Source: Spisula solida
Taxonomy: Eukaryota > Mollusca > Bivalvia > Venerida > Mactridae
Length of the DNA: 64,000 nucleotides
Direction: 5' to 3'
Assembly (NCBI GenBank): GCA_947247005.1
Contig: OX365949.1
Coordinates: forward strand, 20,029,130-20,093,129
The notes below the pieces were generated by a model that had not been told where the DNA came from, made no database searches, and saw only the letters and a list, made by a program, of their open reading frames with translations. The stretch's first letter is position 1, and every line of letters starts with the position of its first letter. Position numbers and translations under genes: made by a program. Positions 46,001-56,229 of the stretch are shown here, piece after piece.

Positions 46001-47742
46001 GTAGTATAAGGAACAAACTCTTACAAAGAAATAATTATGAAACAAGTTCATGAACTTGTATCATGCAAAAAATCAATGATCATCAATGAACTTGCAAACC
46101 GAAAGTAGAAAAATGGCAATGTTTCTTGAATATCTTTGTAAGTATACAGTTTTCAGTCTTAAACTAAGTAAGAGTTTGTTCCCTAGAGTTATGTTGTAAG
46201 AATGATATACATTTTAGCAAGTACCCTTGGGCATGTTTTGTGTTTCCGAACGAGCAAGATTTACAATGAAAATGCTGTCATACTTCAATAAATTCACTTT
46301 ATTATTTATTTTTTGTTTAACTTCAAGGGTATATGTAGCGCATCATAATGCTATGTTATTATACATATCAAATATCAATTTGAAGAATAGAATGCATTTG
46401 AAAAAAGCATGAACCCACCCACAATAGATCATACTCCATGTCCTTAAATGGAAAGTGGTGCTTTTGGAATGATTGGCTAGATACTGTACATGTGCTTACT
46501 CTGTGTACAGCTCTACATGTAACATCATATTTCGTCACCTTAATTCCAGAAGTTTGAACAAAATGGAGAAATTTGTATTAGAGGGTTCGTCTTGAAAGGC
46601 TAGATACTAGATGCACTAACTTTGTGCTTAGCTCTAACGTGATATTTCGTCACTTTTATTCCAGAAGTTGGCAAAATTCATGGGAGTTTTTGGTGTGATT
46701 GGATTCGCCTTGAAACTTTTTACAACACCACGGCCGATGTTCTTAGTTCTAACTTGAGGAGAGTATGTTGATTACAATGTTAAACTCCCTGAGTTCTAGA
46801 GACTGACGGTCTACAAACGCGTTTTTGTATCAGCTGAATTTATTGTTTCCCATTTCTCCATTTTGCATTTTTCCGTGTAGGACTATTGAAACTCATATCA
46901 AGTTTATTATTTGATCATGTGCGCTTAATGATCCTATATATAGCTGTCGATGCTTGTTTATTTGCTTTTATTTATCCTCGCCACCGGAAATCCATATGGG
47001 CGAGCCCCCCAGAAGAGGTTAGTCACTTTAGTTTTTGGGGGATAGTGCATGATACAGAAGATGCCCCAGTTCCAGAAGCATCCCTGGTTCTGTTACGTGC
47101 CGATGTAAAGCATCATACACGGGACCTAGAGGCACTCATATGCCTGTCATAATTCAGCAGAAAGCAGACTGGCGAATAAAGGCTTAATGCTCGGTACTGG
47201 ATTATTTTTTAAACGACAACGCACTAATATCCTACGTACGTCCTAAATATTGACATACAACCTGTACGTATGGAACTTGATAATAACAGGAGAATAATAT
47301 AAATACTTCGTCCACTAATCCTGGATTCCATATTATATTATTAACTCCTGCTCACTAGAGAATAATATAATACTTCGTCCACTAATCATGGAGTCCATAT
47401 TATAATTATTTAATCCTGCTTATATTACGCAACGTCGAGATGATTTTACCATATATATTAACTATTTAAAACATTTTGCCTGTTACTCTTGAATATTCGA
47501 ACTTATCAACTTGTTTGGTTATTGTAACAATAATATTACTGATATTACACAATGAAGAAAACACGCGATGATTAATTTAGTGCTTAGTTTCTACAGTAAA
47601 AGATTGAAATTCAATAATCACTGATTATATGCATTTACATGTTTCACAAAAAATATGTACAACTGTATGAGTTTTGGTCAGAATACACATTGTATTAAAT
47701 CGTGCACCTACCCGAGGCGAATGCTTTCTGTGTGACAGGCAT
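42840..47742 (-). CDS. GSTO: Glutathione S-transferase omega (5 exons)
   Basis: Five minus-strand exons splice in phase to 732 bases (243 residues): 47742-47712, 45269-45164, 44622-44400, 44001-43875, 43084-42840. The protein opens MPVTQKAFAS, then GSEFPPL and LRLYSMRMCPYAQRTRILLA, the thioredoxin-fold strand and helix with the omega-class active-site cysteine (C30 in M-C-P-Y-A). HETVNINLSKKPEWY and the GKVPAI cis-proline loop complete the N-domain G-site, with YDSSIVNDYLD as the Glu/Ser-binding segment. The all-alpha C-domain runs VVGPFYKIFLSGG to MGMIDVLLWPHLERAGLL and ends at LEE. Length fits the family (~240). Omega GSTs perform thiol transfer, dehydroascorbate and methylarsonate reduction in the cytosol. 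Introns carry MITEs, and the donor of exon 3 has been amplified into a minisatellite. Confidence 0.93.
43146..43441. mobile_element. Mariner-type MITE in GSTO intron 4
   Basis: Ends tacagggtga and tcaccctgta are inverse copies with TA at both borders, ~295 bp apart. The acagggtg terminus is typical of mariner-type elements. The interior has no transposase motif. Confidence 0.65.
43875..44001 (-). CDS. GSTO: GSTO exon 4
   Basis: Acceptor ttggctgcag, donor GGCG|gtaggt. Encodes VVGPFYKIFLSGGANIEAAP through ARNTPFFGG. Confidence 0.9.
44085..44435 (-). repeat. Minisatellite derived from GSTO exon 3 end and splice donor
   Basis: On the minus strand, about ten ~33-36-bp units of the form gttccttgaaaacatgactc followed by aggtaaaatat. 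Unit one is the true exon end (FLENMTQ) plus its donor; the rest are in the intron. Several copies keep an intact cag|gta or cgg|gta donor-like core. Confidence 0.9.
44400..44622 (-). CDS. GSTO: GSTO exon 3 (rest of thioredoxin-like domain)
   Basis: Acceptor attggttacag, donor CAG|gtaaaa. Encodes HETVNINLSKKPEWYLEK through DRMFLENMTQ. The last ~20 bases plus the donor are the source of the adjacent intronic minisatellite. Confidence 0.9.
44865..45032. repeat. Inverted repeat in GSTO intron 2
   Basis: catggtttcaaattatctga with gtgtactat near 44932 is inverted as atagtacac and tcagataatttgaaaccatg ending near 45023. A diverged third half-copy is upstream (tttcaaattatttgagtgtc). Confidence 0.75.
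45164..45269 (-). CDS. GSTO: GSTO exon 2 (active-site cysteine)
   Basis: Acceptor gtttacag, donor AA|gtaagt. Encodes SEFPPLEAGVLRLYSMRM, CPYAQRTRILLAHKNI. The split codon with exon 3 gives Lys. Confidence 0.9.
45289..45500. mobile_element. MITE (tatagtccagtcagga), copy 1, 3' half partly duplicated to ~45600
   Basis: Left end tatagtccagtcaggat and right end atatcctaactggactata form the TIR. The body matches the copy at 47997. The 3' half (caatggttgtgat through actggactata) is repeated directly, so a second right end sits near 45590. Confidence 0.8.
45862..46335. repeat. Foldback element in GSTO intron 1
   Basis: cttgaagttcaacccataat, aaagtgaatttattgaag and catgacagcattttt on the left are inverted on the right as aatgctgtcatacttc, aataaattcacttta and gtttaacttcaag. 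An inner pair gtttgttgtcggggac / gagtttgttccct is less clear. Interior non-coding. Confidence 0.65.
46336..47711. other. GSTO intron 1, remainder: no gene seen
   Basis: A local direct duplication (gagaataatata.atacttcg, ccactaatc.tgga) at 47290-47420. An 88-codon plus-strand frame at 46886-47152 has no family I recognise. Confidence 0.4.
47712..47742 (-). CDS. GSTO: GSTO exon 1
   Basis: ATG at 47742-47740; encodes MPVTQKAFAS plus one base, donor TCGG|gtaggt. The short first coding exon was accepted because its phase and residues join exactly to GSEFPPL in the next exon. Confidence 0.8.
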
Positions 47743-47996
47743 AATTCCTTTGTTTCTGTTGAAAAACTCACGTCCAATACTTTCAAAGTCGAAGGATTCA
47801 CAAATTAAAGTTTAGAAAGCGTTTATCAGTTTATATATACGCTAAATTTTAAAGAGAACGGACGGTTAAAATACGGGACACGATTTTATAGGACGATTTT
47901 TGTACACATTTATATCGGGTAGCCATGTTTAGATAGAACTTTAAGGTAGTCTAGGGTCAATTTGAAATCAACAGTGTGTGTGTGTAACCATATCAT

Positions 47997-48210
47997 ATAG
48001 TCCAGTCAGGATAAACATCCAGTGACGCAGTGGTCGAGTCCACTATAACGGTGTAAAACCAATTATAAAGTCTTACACTGTACAAACAACTATAATTTCC
48101 ATGCTAAAATAACATACTAAACTTCGCTCTACATGTTTAGACAATGGTTGTGATTGTTTGCGTTCACATAAACTGCAACGTCACTGTCACAATATCCTAA
48201 CTGGACTATA
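47997..48210. mobile_element. MITE (tatagtccagtcagga), copy 2
   Basis: Same TIR and body as the copy at 45289 (shared blocks gtccactataacggtgtaaa, ttgtgat.gtttgcgt, gtcactgtcacaatatcc), without the 3' duplication. Confidence 0.85.
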
Positions 48211-48425
48211 GGCTATATACATCTATAAACCGATTATCTAGGTCAGTCACTCGTTTACATAACATGGGGAACATAAACAATGCACTTTCGATCTATAAAT
48301 CTCGAGAAAAACGCGTAAATGGAAACGGCAACATCAATATAGACTGAAGTTTGGCGCGGGTACATGAAACGTAACGTTACAATAACGAAAACACAAGAAC
48401 TGGTCAAATGTTCTGCACTGTATAC

Positions 48426-48996
48426 CACAGGTAATTGTATCATTAAACAAAAAATTCTTTTTATAAAATTTATAATATCTTAGAAAGGTTTATAACACGG
48501 GAAATTGACCTCCCGGTCACTGAGGTGCAGTTTGTTTTTAATAAACATTTCATCAATACTTGTGTTATTTTAAATATTATTACATAATCAGAAACTAGAG
48601 AACTACGTGTTTAATTTGATATCAATATTTTAAAAATCCGTCCATAAATAAGAACATAAACCCATAAGGTGTGATATCACTTTCTTTTTTATTGTTTAGA
48701 ATAGCATTGTAGGTTCTATTGAATGCACCCCAGTGACTGACTGGACACCGGGGTATACATTTCATGGTATAACTTTTCAACTAGTTAATTGATTTCGATG
48801 GGATTTTGCATGGTGGTAGCTCTAACGATGTACTCTATTAATGAAATTACTTTATGAAGATATCGAAAGCCAATTCTTGTTTTTGATACCATGAAAATCT
48901 GACCACTTTAGTACAAATGCACCTTTCTAAGATAACATAAATTTTATAAAATAATTTGTTTTGTTTTACTCTTTATCAATGATACAGTTACCTGTG
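48426..48996. mobile_element. hAT-type non-autonomous element, perfect 8-bp TSD
   Basis: Ends cacaggtaattgtatcatt and aatgatacagttacctgtg are inverse copies. The octamer ctgtatac is present at 48418-48425 and again at 48997-49004, an exact 8-bp target duplication as made by hAT transposases. Non-coding interior, ~571 bp. Confidence 0.9.
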
Positions 48997-49459
48997 CTGT
49001 ATACGAGCCATAGTTTGTGTTACAGAAAAGAAACACGACTATAGGTTTATTTCTAGGTTATGCATATTTATGTACTTTAACCATAGAGTTTATACAGTTA
49101 ATCCCCCCGTTTAGTTACCCGAGTTGGAAATTTACCTAATAGTATAATAAGCTATACACAACGTTGAATCGATTTTACGCCATATATTCGTTAGCACGTG
49201 CAAAGAAATGCATGTAATAGTTTTGTTTTATTGGGTAATTCGTGCACATCGTGGTTTCCTCTATGTGTATATAGCTGAAACCGCTAGGTGTGTTAGAATT
49301 GGATATTAATGATGTACATAGCGTATATCATGTTTCATAACAAAAAGGGTATATCTAAGACCCTACAGTTAAAATTTTACTCAGATTGTCTAGAACCTGA
49401 GATACGAAGCCTCAAAAAGTACCATTGGGTCACTTGCCCGTTTTGACAACTTTTTACTT

Positions 49460-50005
49460 ATGTTATATAAATATATGTACTTGATGATTGGGAAATTTAA
49501 GTTGCCAAAACGTGAAAGTGAACAAATTATACCAAATATTTCAGAATCCAGACAATTTAAAATAATTCTGAAAGGTAGGATTTTAGATAAACATTGTGTG
49601 GTTCGAAATGTGCAATCCTATCATCCCTATGTCAAATATCCTTATGCACAGGTTAGTTTTTCAAAAGTGGGCGTTTCTTTTGCCCGATCAGGCAATTTTT
49701 GGAGCATAATTTCTCGATTGGACAAGTAGTTAGGGGTGACCTCGAATTGGACAATTTCCTCCACTCTTTATAGTGTACCAATAATGACAACATCTTTTTC
49801 TATTTTTGATGTTCACTTCAATATTAAGACCACCACACAACCAGATACCAATTTGAAGGGACCATGTACTGATTACTGTCGTGTCTATACTACAAATAAA
49901 GTGCATCTGTGGATTGGTGTAATAGATTATAACCTGGAAGTTTTTCCTGTTTTATATTTTAACCCGGTAGATATTACAATGATATCGTTCTACATGTTGA
50001 ACTGA
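49460..50005 (+). pseudogene. Unrecognised decayed frame (two 89-codon segments, same frame)
   Basis: Two consecutive open segments (49460-49729 and 49736-50005) are in the same frame and separated by a single stop, so roughly 180 codons are open in a strongly AT-rich context. Residues such as YHPYVKYPYAQVSF and TDYCRVYTTNKVHLWIG look protein-like, but I recognise no family. It may be a dead TE-derived gene or chance. Confidence 0.25.
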
Positions 50006-50387
50006 ATGTTTGATCACCAACATACAAGGGTTGTTTAAATATAAATGCGTTTGATATATCTAATGATTGTGTCGCAAATACACGTGTTTAAGTACGACGA
50101 TTACCTGATCCAAGTATAATTATATGCATGCATATAGTTGATAAGATCTTGCACATGTTTACCTAACTGCCGAGGTTAATAAGAAGAACTGTAGATTTAT
50201 GAGAACTGAAAAACCTAATTTTTATATTGAAAAGCCTTTACATGATTATAGGGATGTTTTTAACAGTACAAAACAGGGTGATCATTAGCATATGATAACA
50301 TATTACTAGTAAATATTAGTAAATAACTTTAATAACTTTGTCAGTTTTCAAGATAATCTATATTGTTATATATCTTCGATTAACATA

Positions 50388-51580
50388 CATATGAGCCAGT
50401 CTCCAGGAAAACTTGCTATATTGACATTATGAAATTACTGTATGTAATTAACAGGCTTTTAAAAAGCTTTCACATACGAAATCAAAGCACTGAGAGTACC
50501 ATTGGGAGGCGATCTGGTTGCTGCTACTAAAGCTTAAACCGACTTTACACGTTCAATGTTCGTTTTCTTACTGCCAATCTTGTCTTGAATGTCAAAATAG
50601 GCATATGTGACTATATAGGCATGTTGGGTTTCTAAATAATTGTTAAAAGGTGCATATTAATTTATATGTAATACGTGCATTGAATGCGTATATCAAAAGT
50701 GGCTTTAAAATAATACTACGCGCCTATTTATCAGATTCTACAGTACCGTCTTGTAATCACTTCCCTCACAGCATGAGACAGTCTAAAGAAAGCGGCTAGC
50801 TAGTACAGCGACACCATATGATTGCATAACAGTACTTTGCAGACCGTATACGATTCATTGATAAAACCATCACTTGACCGTAGTCTGAAGTTTCTTAAAA
50901 TAGCTTTACAGCCGGGACATTTGATGAACACGTCATTTTCGTATTATGAAACAAGTTCGGTATCGGCCGGTGTAGTGATTTTTTTGCAAAAATATCACTT
51001 TAACGAACAGTTTCACCACAAGTTTTGATCTTAGAATAAACAAATGTTGCTGATTGGCTTAAATCAGTTAAAAATTTTGGAGAAACATATGTAGCAGTAT
51101 TTGGAATGTTGACAGTTTCTGGAACTACTTGAATGCGGATTCACATAGCAGCCTAAAGGCGGTTAATTTTGTATTAAGAAATGGGCAATGGTAGTAATGA
51201 GAGGCTTAAATTAAAACAGGAGAAGTCTTTCTCTAAATGTGAACATTTACAATATGAATGTATATTTTAAAACATAAAACATCATTCTAAAACTTGATAC
51301 CATTTTGACCAGTTTACGTCAAGATTTGATCAAATGCAGTATTTATAAAGTTACTTATTACAACGACGTCGAATAACGTTTGAATGACGCTTGCGACGTC
51401 ACGCAAAAAGGGTCTGAATAAGGCCTCAACTAGATAGCTGTAACTTCCTTAAAAATCATGATATTAACAAACAAAATATTTGCATTTTGCTTCATTAGGA
51501 TACTCTCTTAGATAATAAAAAATCTCAAAATCAAATGTTTTGTCAAAATAGCAGGTTTTCCTGGAGACTGGCTCATATGT
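50388..51580. mobile_element. TIR element, gagccagtctccagga family, copy 1
   Basis: The left end atatgagccagtctccagga then aaac.tgctat is matched by the inverse atagcaggttttcctggaga then ctggctcatat at the right. Subterminal blocks (cattatg.aattactgtatgt at left, cagctgtaacttcctta-type at right) match the copy at 62008. The centre is longer, perhaps an insertion. No transposase seen. Confidence 0.8.
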
Positions 51581-52109
51581 AAGTTGTATTCTGCACATAA
51601 GTCATTTTCAAATATGACATATTTTGACCACAGCAGAGGTTCGAAACATTCCCCTTTATTTTGCAAAAACTGCAAAACCAGCAGCAAACGACGTCGAAAA
51701 TTACCAACCAACTGATTCCTTGCATGTTTCACCACTGATGCTACAAATTTCACACTGTATTGTAGTTTTCAAATCAAGTTTTGCTTACGGTTTTGGATTA
51801 AACACTCCTTCCTCAAGGCATCCACATTTAAAAGAAATCAGAAAGATTAAAGTCCGGTGAGTGAAGAGGCCAAGTAAATGTAGCCTCCAGCGAAATAATC
51901 CAATCGCCAAATTTCTTGGAATCACTGAAAATGAATGTCAGCATCGATGATGGTATTGACGTCACCTAATGTCGCAAGCATTTATTATTCATTCCCAATA
52001 AAAGCTTGGACTCATTAGCTTTGTAACAAGGGTCAAACCATTTCTCTATCATAAAATCTGACAAAGTTATTTATGTTATCATATATTAATGATCACCCTA
52101 TAGAATTAT
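51581..52109. other. Intergenic, no gene seen
   Basis: AT-rich, with no intact frame assigned. The right end leads into the mariner relic. Confidence 0.3.
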
Positions 52110-52869
52110 TAGCCAATTCTTTTTGAAGATAATGAAGCACAGTCATATGTTGAGAAAGTGGATAAGAAACGCTACTTAAAACTCCTGGAAAGTAAATGTG
52201 TGCCAGTTTTACGAAGGAAGGGTGTCAGTCAAGGCAATATTTGGTTTCAGCAAGATGGGGCAGCTCCTCATTCAGCCGGTGATGTGACTGAGTTGTTGCG
52301 AAAAATACTTGGACGGAACCACAGGTATTCGGCATGTTGGCTGTGACCCCCCTGCCAATGAACAACTCTACTATCCATCCAGAGAGCTTAAACGTGTTTA
52401 AAAAGTGCTCAAAAAACATAAAATAACATTTCATTAAATATCTGAACATTAGTACATTAGTATTATTATAATAAGACACCAACGGTTTTTGTTCAGATAT
52501 TTAATGAAATGTTATTTTATGTTGTTTCAACACTTTTTAAACATGTTTATGCTCTCTGGATGGATAGTAGAGTTGTTCACTGGCAGGGGTGGGGGAGTCA
52601 CAGCCAACATGCCGAATACCTGTGGACGGAATTTTATTTCATGCAAGACTGAACATGAATGGCCATCCCACTCATCCGACCTTAGTTCCCTAGATTTGTT
52701 CATATGGGGTTATTTGAAAGACAGGATGTACAATCCTACGCATAGAACAACTGATGAACTAAAGGTCGTCCTCAAGGGAGAAATCCGTCCAATCAGTAAG
52801 GACACAATCATGCACTGCTGTAGGAAAGATTTTCACCATAGACATGACCACTGTGGACATACCACGTGA
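52110..52869 (+). pseudogene. Dead mariner-like transposase, split by a hAT MITE
   Basis: The left part reads SYVEKVDKKRYLKLLESK and NIWFQQDGAAPHSAGDVTEL, containing the conserved Q-Q-D-G-A-x-x-H block with the second catalytic Asp. The right part reads EWPSHSSDLSSLDLFIWGYL then KDRMYNP, the W-P-x-x-S-x-D-L-x-x-x-D block with the third acidic residue position. The two are interrupted by 52320-52624. The first catalytic block upstream is not found and no complete TIR pair is assigned. Confidence 0.85.
52320..52624. mobile_element. hAT-type foldback MITE inside mariner transposase
   Basis: Ends cacaggtattcggcatgttg and its inverse caacatgccgaatacctgtg share the terminal cacaggta with the elements at 42618 and 48426. 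The arms are ~130 bp with a ~40-bp loop. Flanks gacggaac/gacggaat match at 7 of 8 (or ggacggaa 8 of 8 if the border is moved one base). Confidence 0.85.
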
Positions 52870-55150
52870 CAAAATGCTGTGTTGGTGAGCTCAAAACGGG
52901 TGAAACTCGCTCGACTCAGGTAACATTTTTCCTTTTTATTTTCTTATTACTGGATGAATTTTCATGAAACAAAGACGAGAGCCGTCTCCTTAGCGAGAGA
53001 CACATTGTGTAGTTTCAAATACGTACCAAAATCCCTTTATTTTGTCAGAAAGTGCAACCGCGCATTTCAAAAACTGAAAACGTAATGCTGTGTTGGTGAG
53101 GAAAACACAAAAACATGCTAAAATGAGCGGCTCTTTGCCTTTTCTAGTGATTCTGTGGACAAACTATCTTGCGATGCATTGTATTTTATATTTATACGAC
53201 TCGAGAGTCACATGTTTTGTCAATATATGCATGTAAAAACACCAAAATGCTGTGTGTGTGAGCCATTTCTGAAATGCTGTGTGGGCGAGCAGTTTCAGAA
53301 ATAATACGTAGATGAACATATTTCTCTTCTCCCTTACTCGATATTAACTGGTAGCATATACTTAATACATTAATGCATTGCTACTTATTGCATATATTTT
53401 CATAGCTAGCTCATTAAACCCATCAAATGCTGTTTCCTTCAGCAAAACCTTATTCTTCCCATTCACGCCCTTGTATACTCTTTTTTACTGGCGGACAACA
53501 GCTTTGTCATTTATCTCTATAACAGCATAGTTTTCAAATGACCTGTTAATTAATGATAGTTTTGCTTTATTTTCAGGGACCCTTCTTTCGATTCAAGCCA
53601 GGACAAGAGCAAAGGGGCGAAACCGCGAAGAAACTTTATGTGGTCTATCGGGACAAGCCTGTAGAAAGGACTGCAAGTTATTACCAACCAATAGAAAGGG
53701 CATTGGCGGGAACAGCGAGTCGTAATTGATGTGCATATGTCAAAACTAACCAAAGTTAAAATATAAAGATATCTATCTGCTTAATTACTTGTCTGTTTTG
53801 TTTATCACTACTAACTTGTTTCATGTACGAGGGGTGATCTAGAAGTACGTGGACATTTGATCTTAAAAGTTTATTTTAGGCCAGCTTGGTATGGATGTTA
53901 CACAAAAGCGGGTTTTCCATAAGTGGCATACACCTAACATAAATTTAAAAACACGTATTTGCATCACATAAAATTCGTCACCTAATTCCAAAACCCCGTA
54001 ACGCAATTTTTGGCGATATCCTTTCCGCTACCACGATTTTTTGGGGGTTATGAGAAATTCATATGGTCCCTATACTCCGTCCCTGAGACACTATTGACTT
54101 ACAGCACTGATAAAAACTCGATACATCCGGATGCTACACACCCACCTCAAACCGAAAGTAGAAAAAATTGTCAATATTTCGACTAAAGGTCACCGGAAAT
54201 GACGATGTGACGGTGACCCTTGCGCGAAAAACTTCTTCTTTTTTTTTTTTTTTTTTTTTAGCTTGACAGGCCTACTTTTTGGCCCCTTTAGGGCATAGGT
54301 CCTGACCCCTTTGTCTAGCCTTATATTCCTGCTATAGAAAAATAAAAACTTTTTGGCGCTAAATGTTAATGCAATACCACAGGGAATCGTACCGCAATGG
54401 CGGGTAGGACCAGTAATTTCAGTTTTGTAAAATCTACGTTCAAAGCCCTCTTTAAAGGGGTCTAGCGGGCCCAAAAACCTGTGCACGACCCTGGGCCCGT
54501 AATATCCTGTAGTCTGGGATGCCTGTGTACCCATGACAGCAAAATTCCCGAATTTGGGCATTTAGGTCGAAAACTACGGAAGGCCGAAATGGCCATCCCG
54601 GCGAGTCTGCATTAGTACGCTATGGTAGCGGAAAGGATATGGAGTGTTTGGTATCATTCTTTTCGCCTTGACCCGCTCTTTACAGTCAACTAACTTACAT
54701 GTCTATGGAATCAACACAAAGACCAAAACTTTCAATTCCAGGACCCCGTTAGTCGTTTATAAACGTCAAAATTGATTTCCAGATGCAGGTAATGAGGCAA
54801 CCAATCAAATGTTCGGTATTGTACCACGTGTTACACTGCAAGCTTCCGCTAATTTCCCCTTTCCAAAATAAACACAATATTTGTGCATCATTTAGAGTGA
54901 TATCTAAACAATGTAAGTAGTTTATACCTGGCCCATTGTTGTGATTTATGTGCAAACTAATAGAAATATATGTGTTTTATTGTATTTCAAAGCCAAACCT
55001 CGAAATATACGATCTTGTCAATATTACGTCAATTCGGTTATCCGATTTTCGGATGATCGTCGACATTAAATGCCAATTTTCGCTGAAAAGTCTTATCAAA
55101 TAACATAAAAAATGACACAGTCTGATCATTGCTTTCTTGCTGAGTTTCAC
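52870..55150. other. Intergenic; T-run and mariner-like end
   Basis: A mariner-like end tacgaggggtgatct occurs at about 53827. A T-run of more than 20 at about 54238-54260 could be the reverse of a poly(A) tail on the minus strand, and a nearby ggtagcggaaaggatat is repeated inversely at about 54016. No gene supported. Confidence 0.35.
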
Positions 55151-55312
55151 CTGTGTCGTCAAATTTCTATCCAATTCTATATATCCTTTAGATAGGTTGG
55201 TGGTGGAGTCAGTACCCCTTGCCTTCATCCTCATAACTTTACCATTCTCTGTGTTGATGACCTGTCCTGTCGGTGAAGCCATGGGCGTGGGTAGAAGTCT
55301 TTTCTGGAACAT
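55151..55312 (-). CDS. Possible first coding exon of an unrecognised gene
   Basis: ATG at 55312-55310 starts a 54-codon reading MFQKRLLPTPMASPTGQVIN, TENGKVMRMKARGTDS and ending LDRNLTTQ. It is followed by a good donor CAG|gtgaaact. The composition is balanced and protein-like up to the donor and becomes hydrophobic and AT-driven past it, which supports a splice there. Downstream exons would lie below 55151, but none is identified. Family unknown. Confidence 0.35.
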
Positions 55313-56229
55313 GTTGTTTTATGCGCGATATAAGATGAATATCTAACTGCTAACATAGTTTCTATTGAATACAGTTAATCTTGTCTTATGTTCACTCGTT
55401 CACTATTCATCCAGTGGTCGATAAAAATAGGAACTGAGACATGATATATCCCTGACTAATCCCGTCAAAACAATGAATTTCTCAGTTGCTGTTCCATCAT
55501 ACAGAATTTAATATGCCACACTTTCATAATAATACTTGTGATGGACATACATGTACATATTTGGGATCCCGAGTTATCGTCGTCCTGTACTGTCAAACAC
55601 CGTTTGAAAGTATATGAAGTTGACATACAGAGAGCTGTTGTTCTACAAAAGAGCATTTTCTAAATTGATTCTCAGATTGATAGGGATTCTAATGGAGATG
55701 CCGAAGGCATCTCGATTAAAATCCAAGACGGCATTGTACGTGTTGCGAGTTTTAACCCATCCGAAATTTGGTCACCCCTGTTCGATTGAGATTTGTGTGT
55801 ACAGGAAGTGTTTTTTCGGGGTACTCTGAAGACGTGAATGGAATTGGCAAACTCATTAAAAAAATATTTTTGTTGTTAATAAATTATCTTTTATTTTCTA
55901 ATGATGTTTAAAAATGCTCCTTGAGATAACCGAAGGCCAGCTTACACAACATTAAACGCGATAGGGGAGGTAAGAATGCTAGCGCGCGAGATAAAGGCGG
56001 TCGGTTAGCAAACGGAAGAAGTTGTTTCATTCGACTGCCGTCAAGTAAGTACAGCCTACAATCGTTAAAATAACTGCTTATACGATTAAAGTACTTGTTT
56101 TAAACAAGGAAAACTGTCTTTTATACACATAATTGGCGTAGGTAAACAAAGAAATCAACTTTCGATGCTAATTTGCCTAAAGGGGATTCAATCATCCATT
56201 GATACTATATCAAAATAACTCATTACAGT

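Noticed and set aside
46886..47152. 88-codon plus-strand frame in GSTO intron 1
   Set aside because: No recognisable domain, opposite strand to the host gene, no supporting signals.
54190..54561. 123-codon minus-strand frame with a poly-lysine run
   Set aside because: The lysines come from a T-run of more than 20, and no motif is recognisable on either side.
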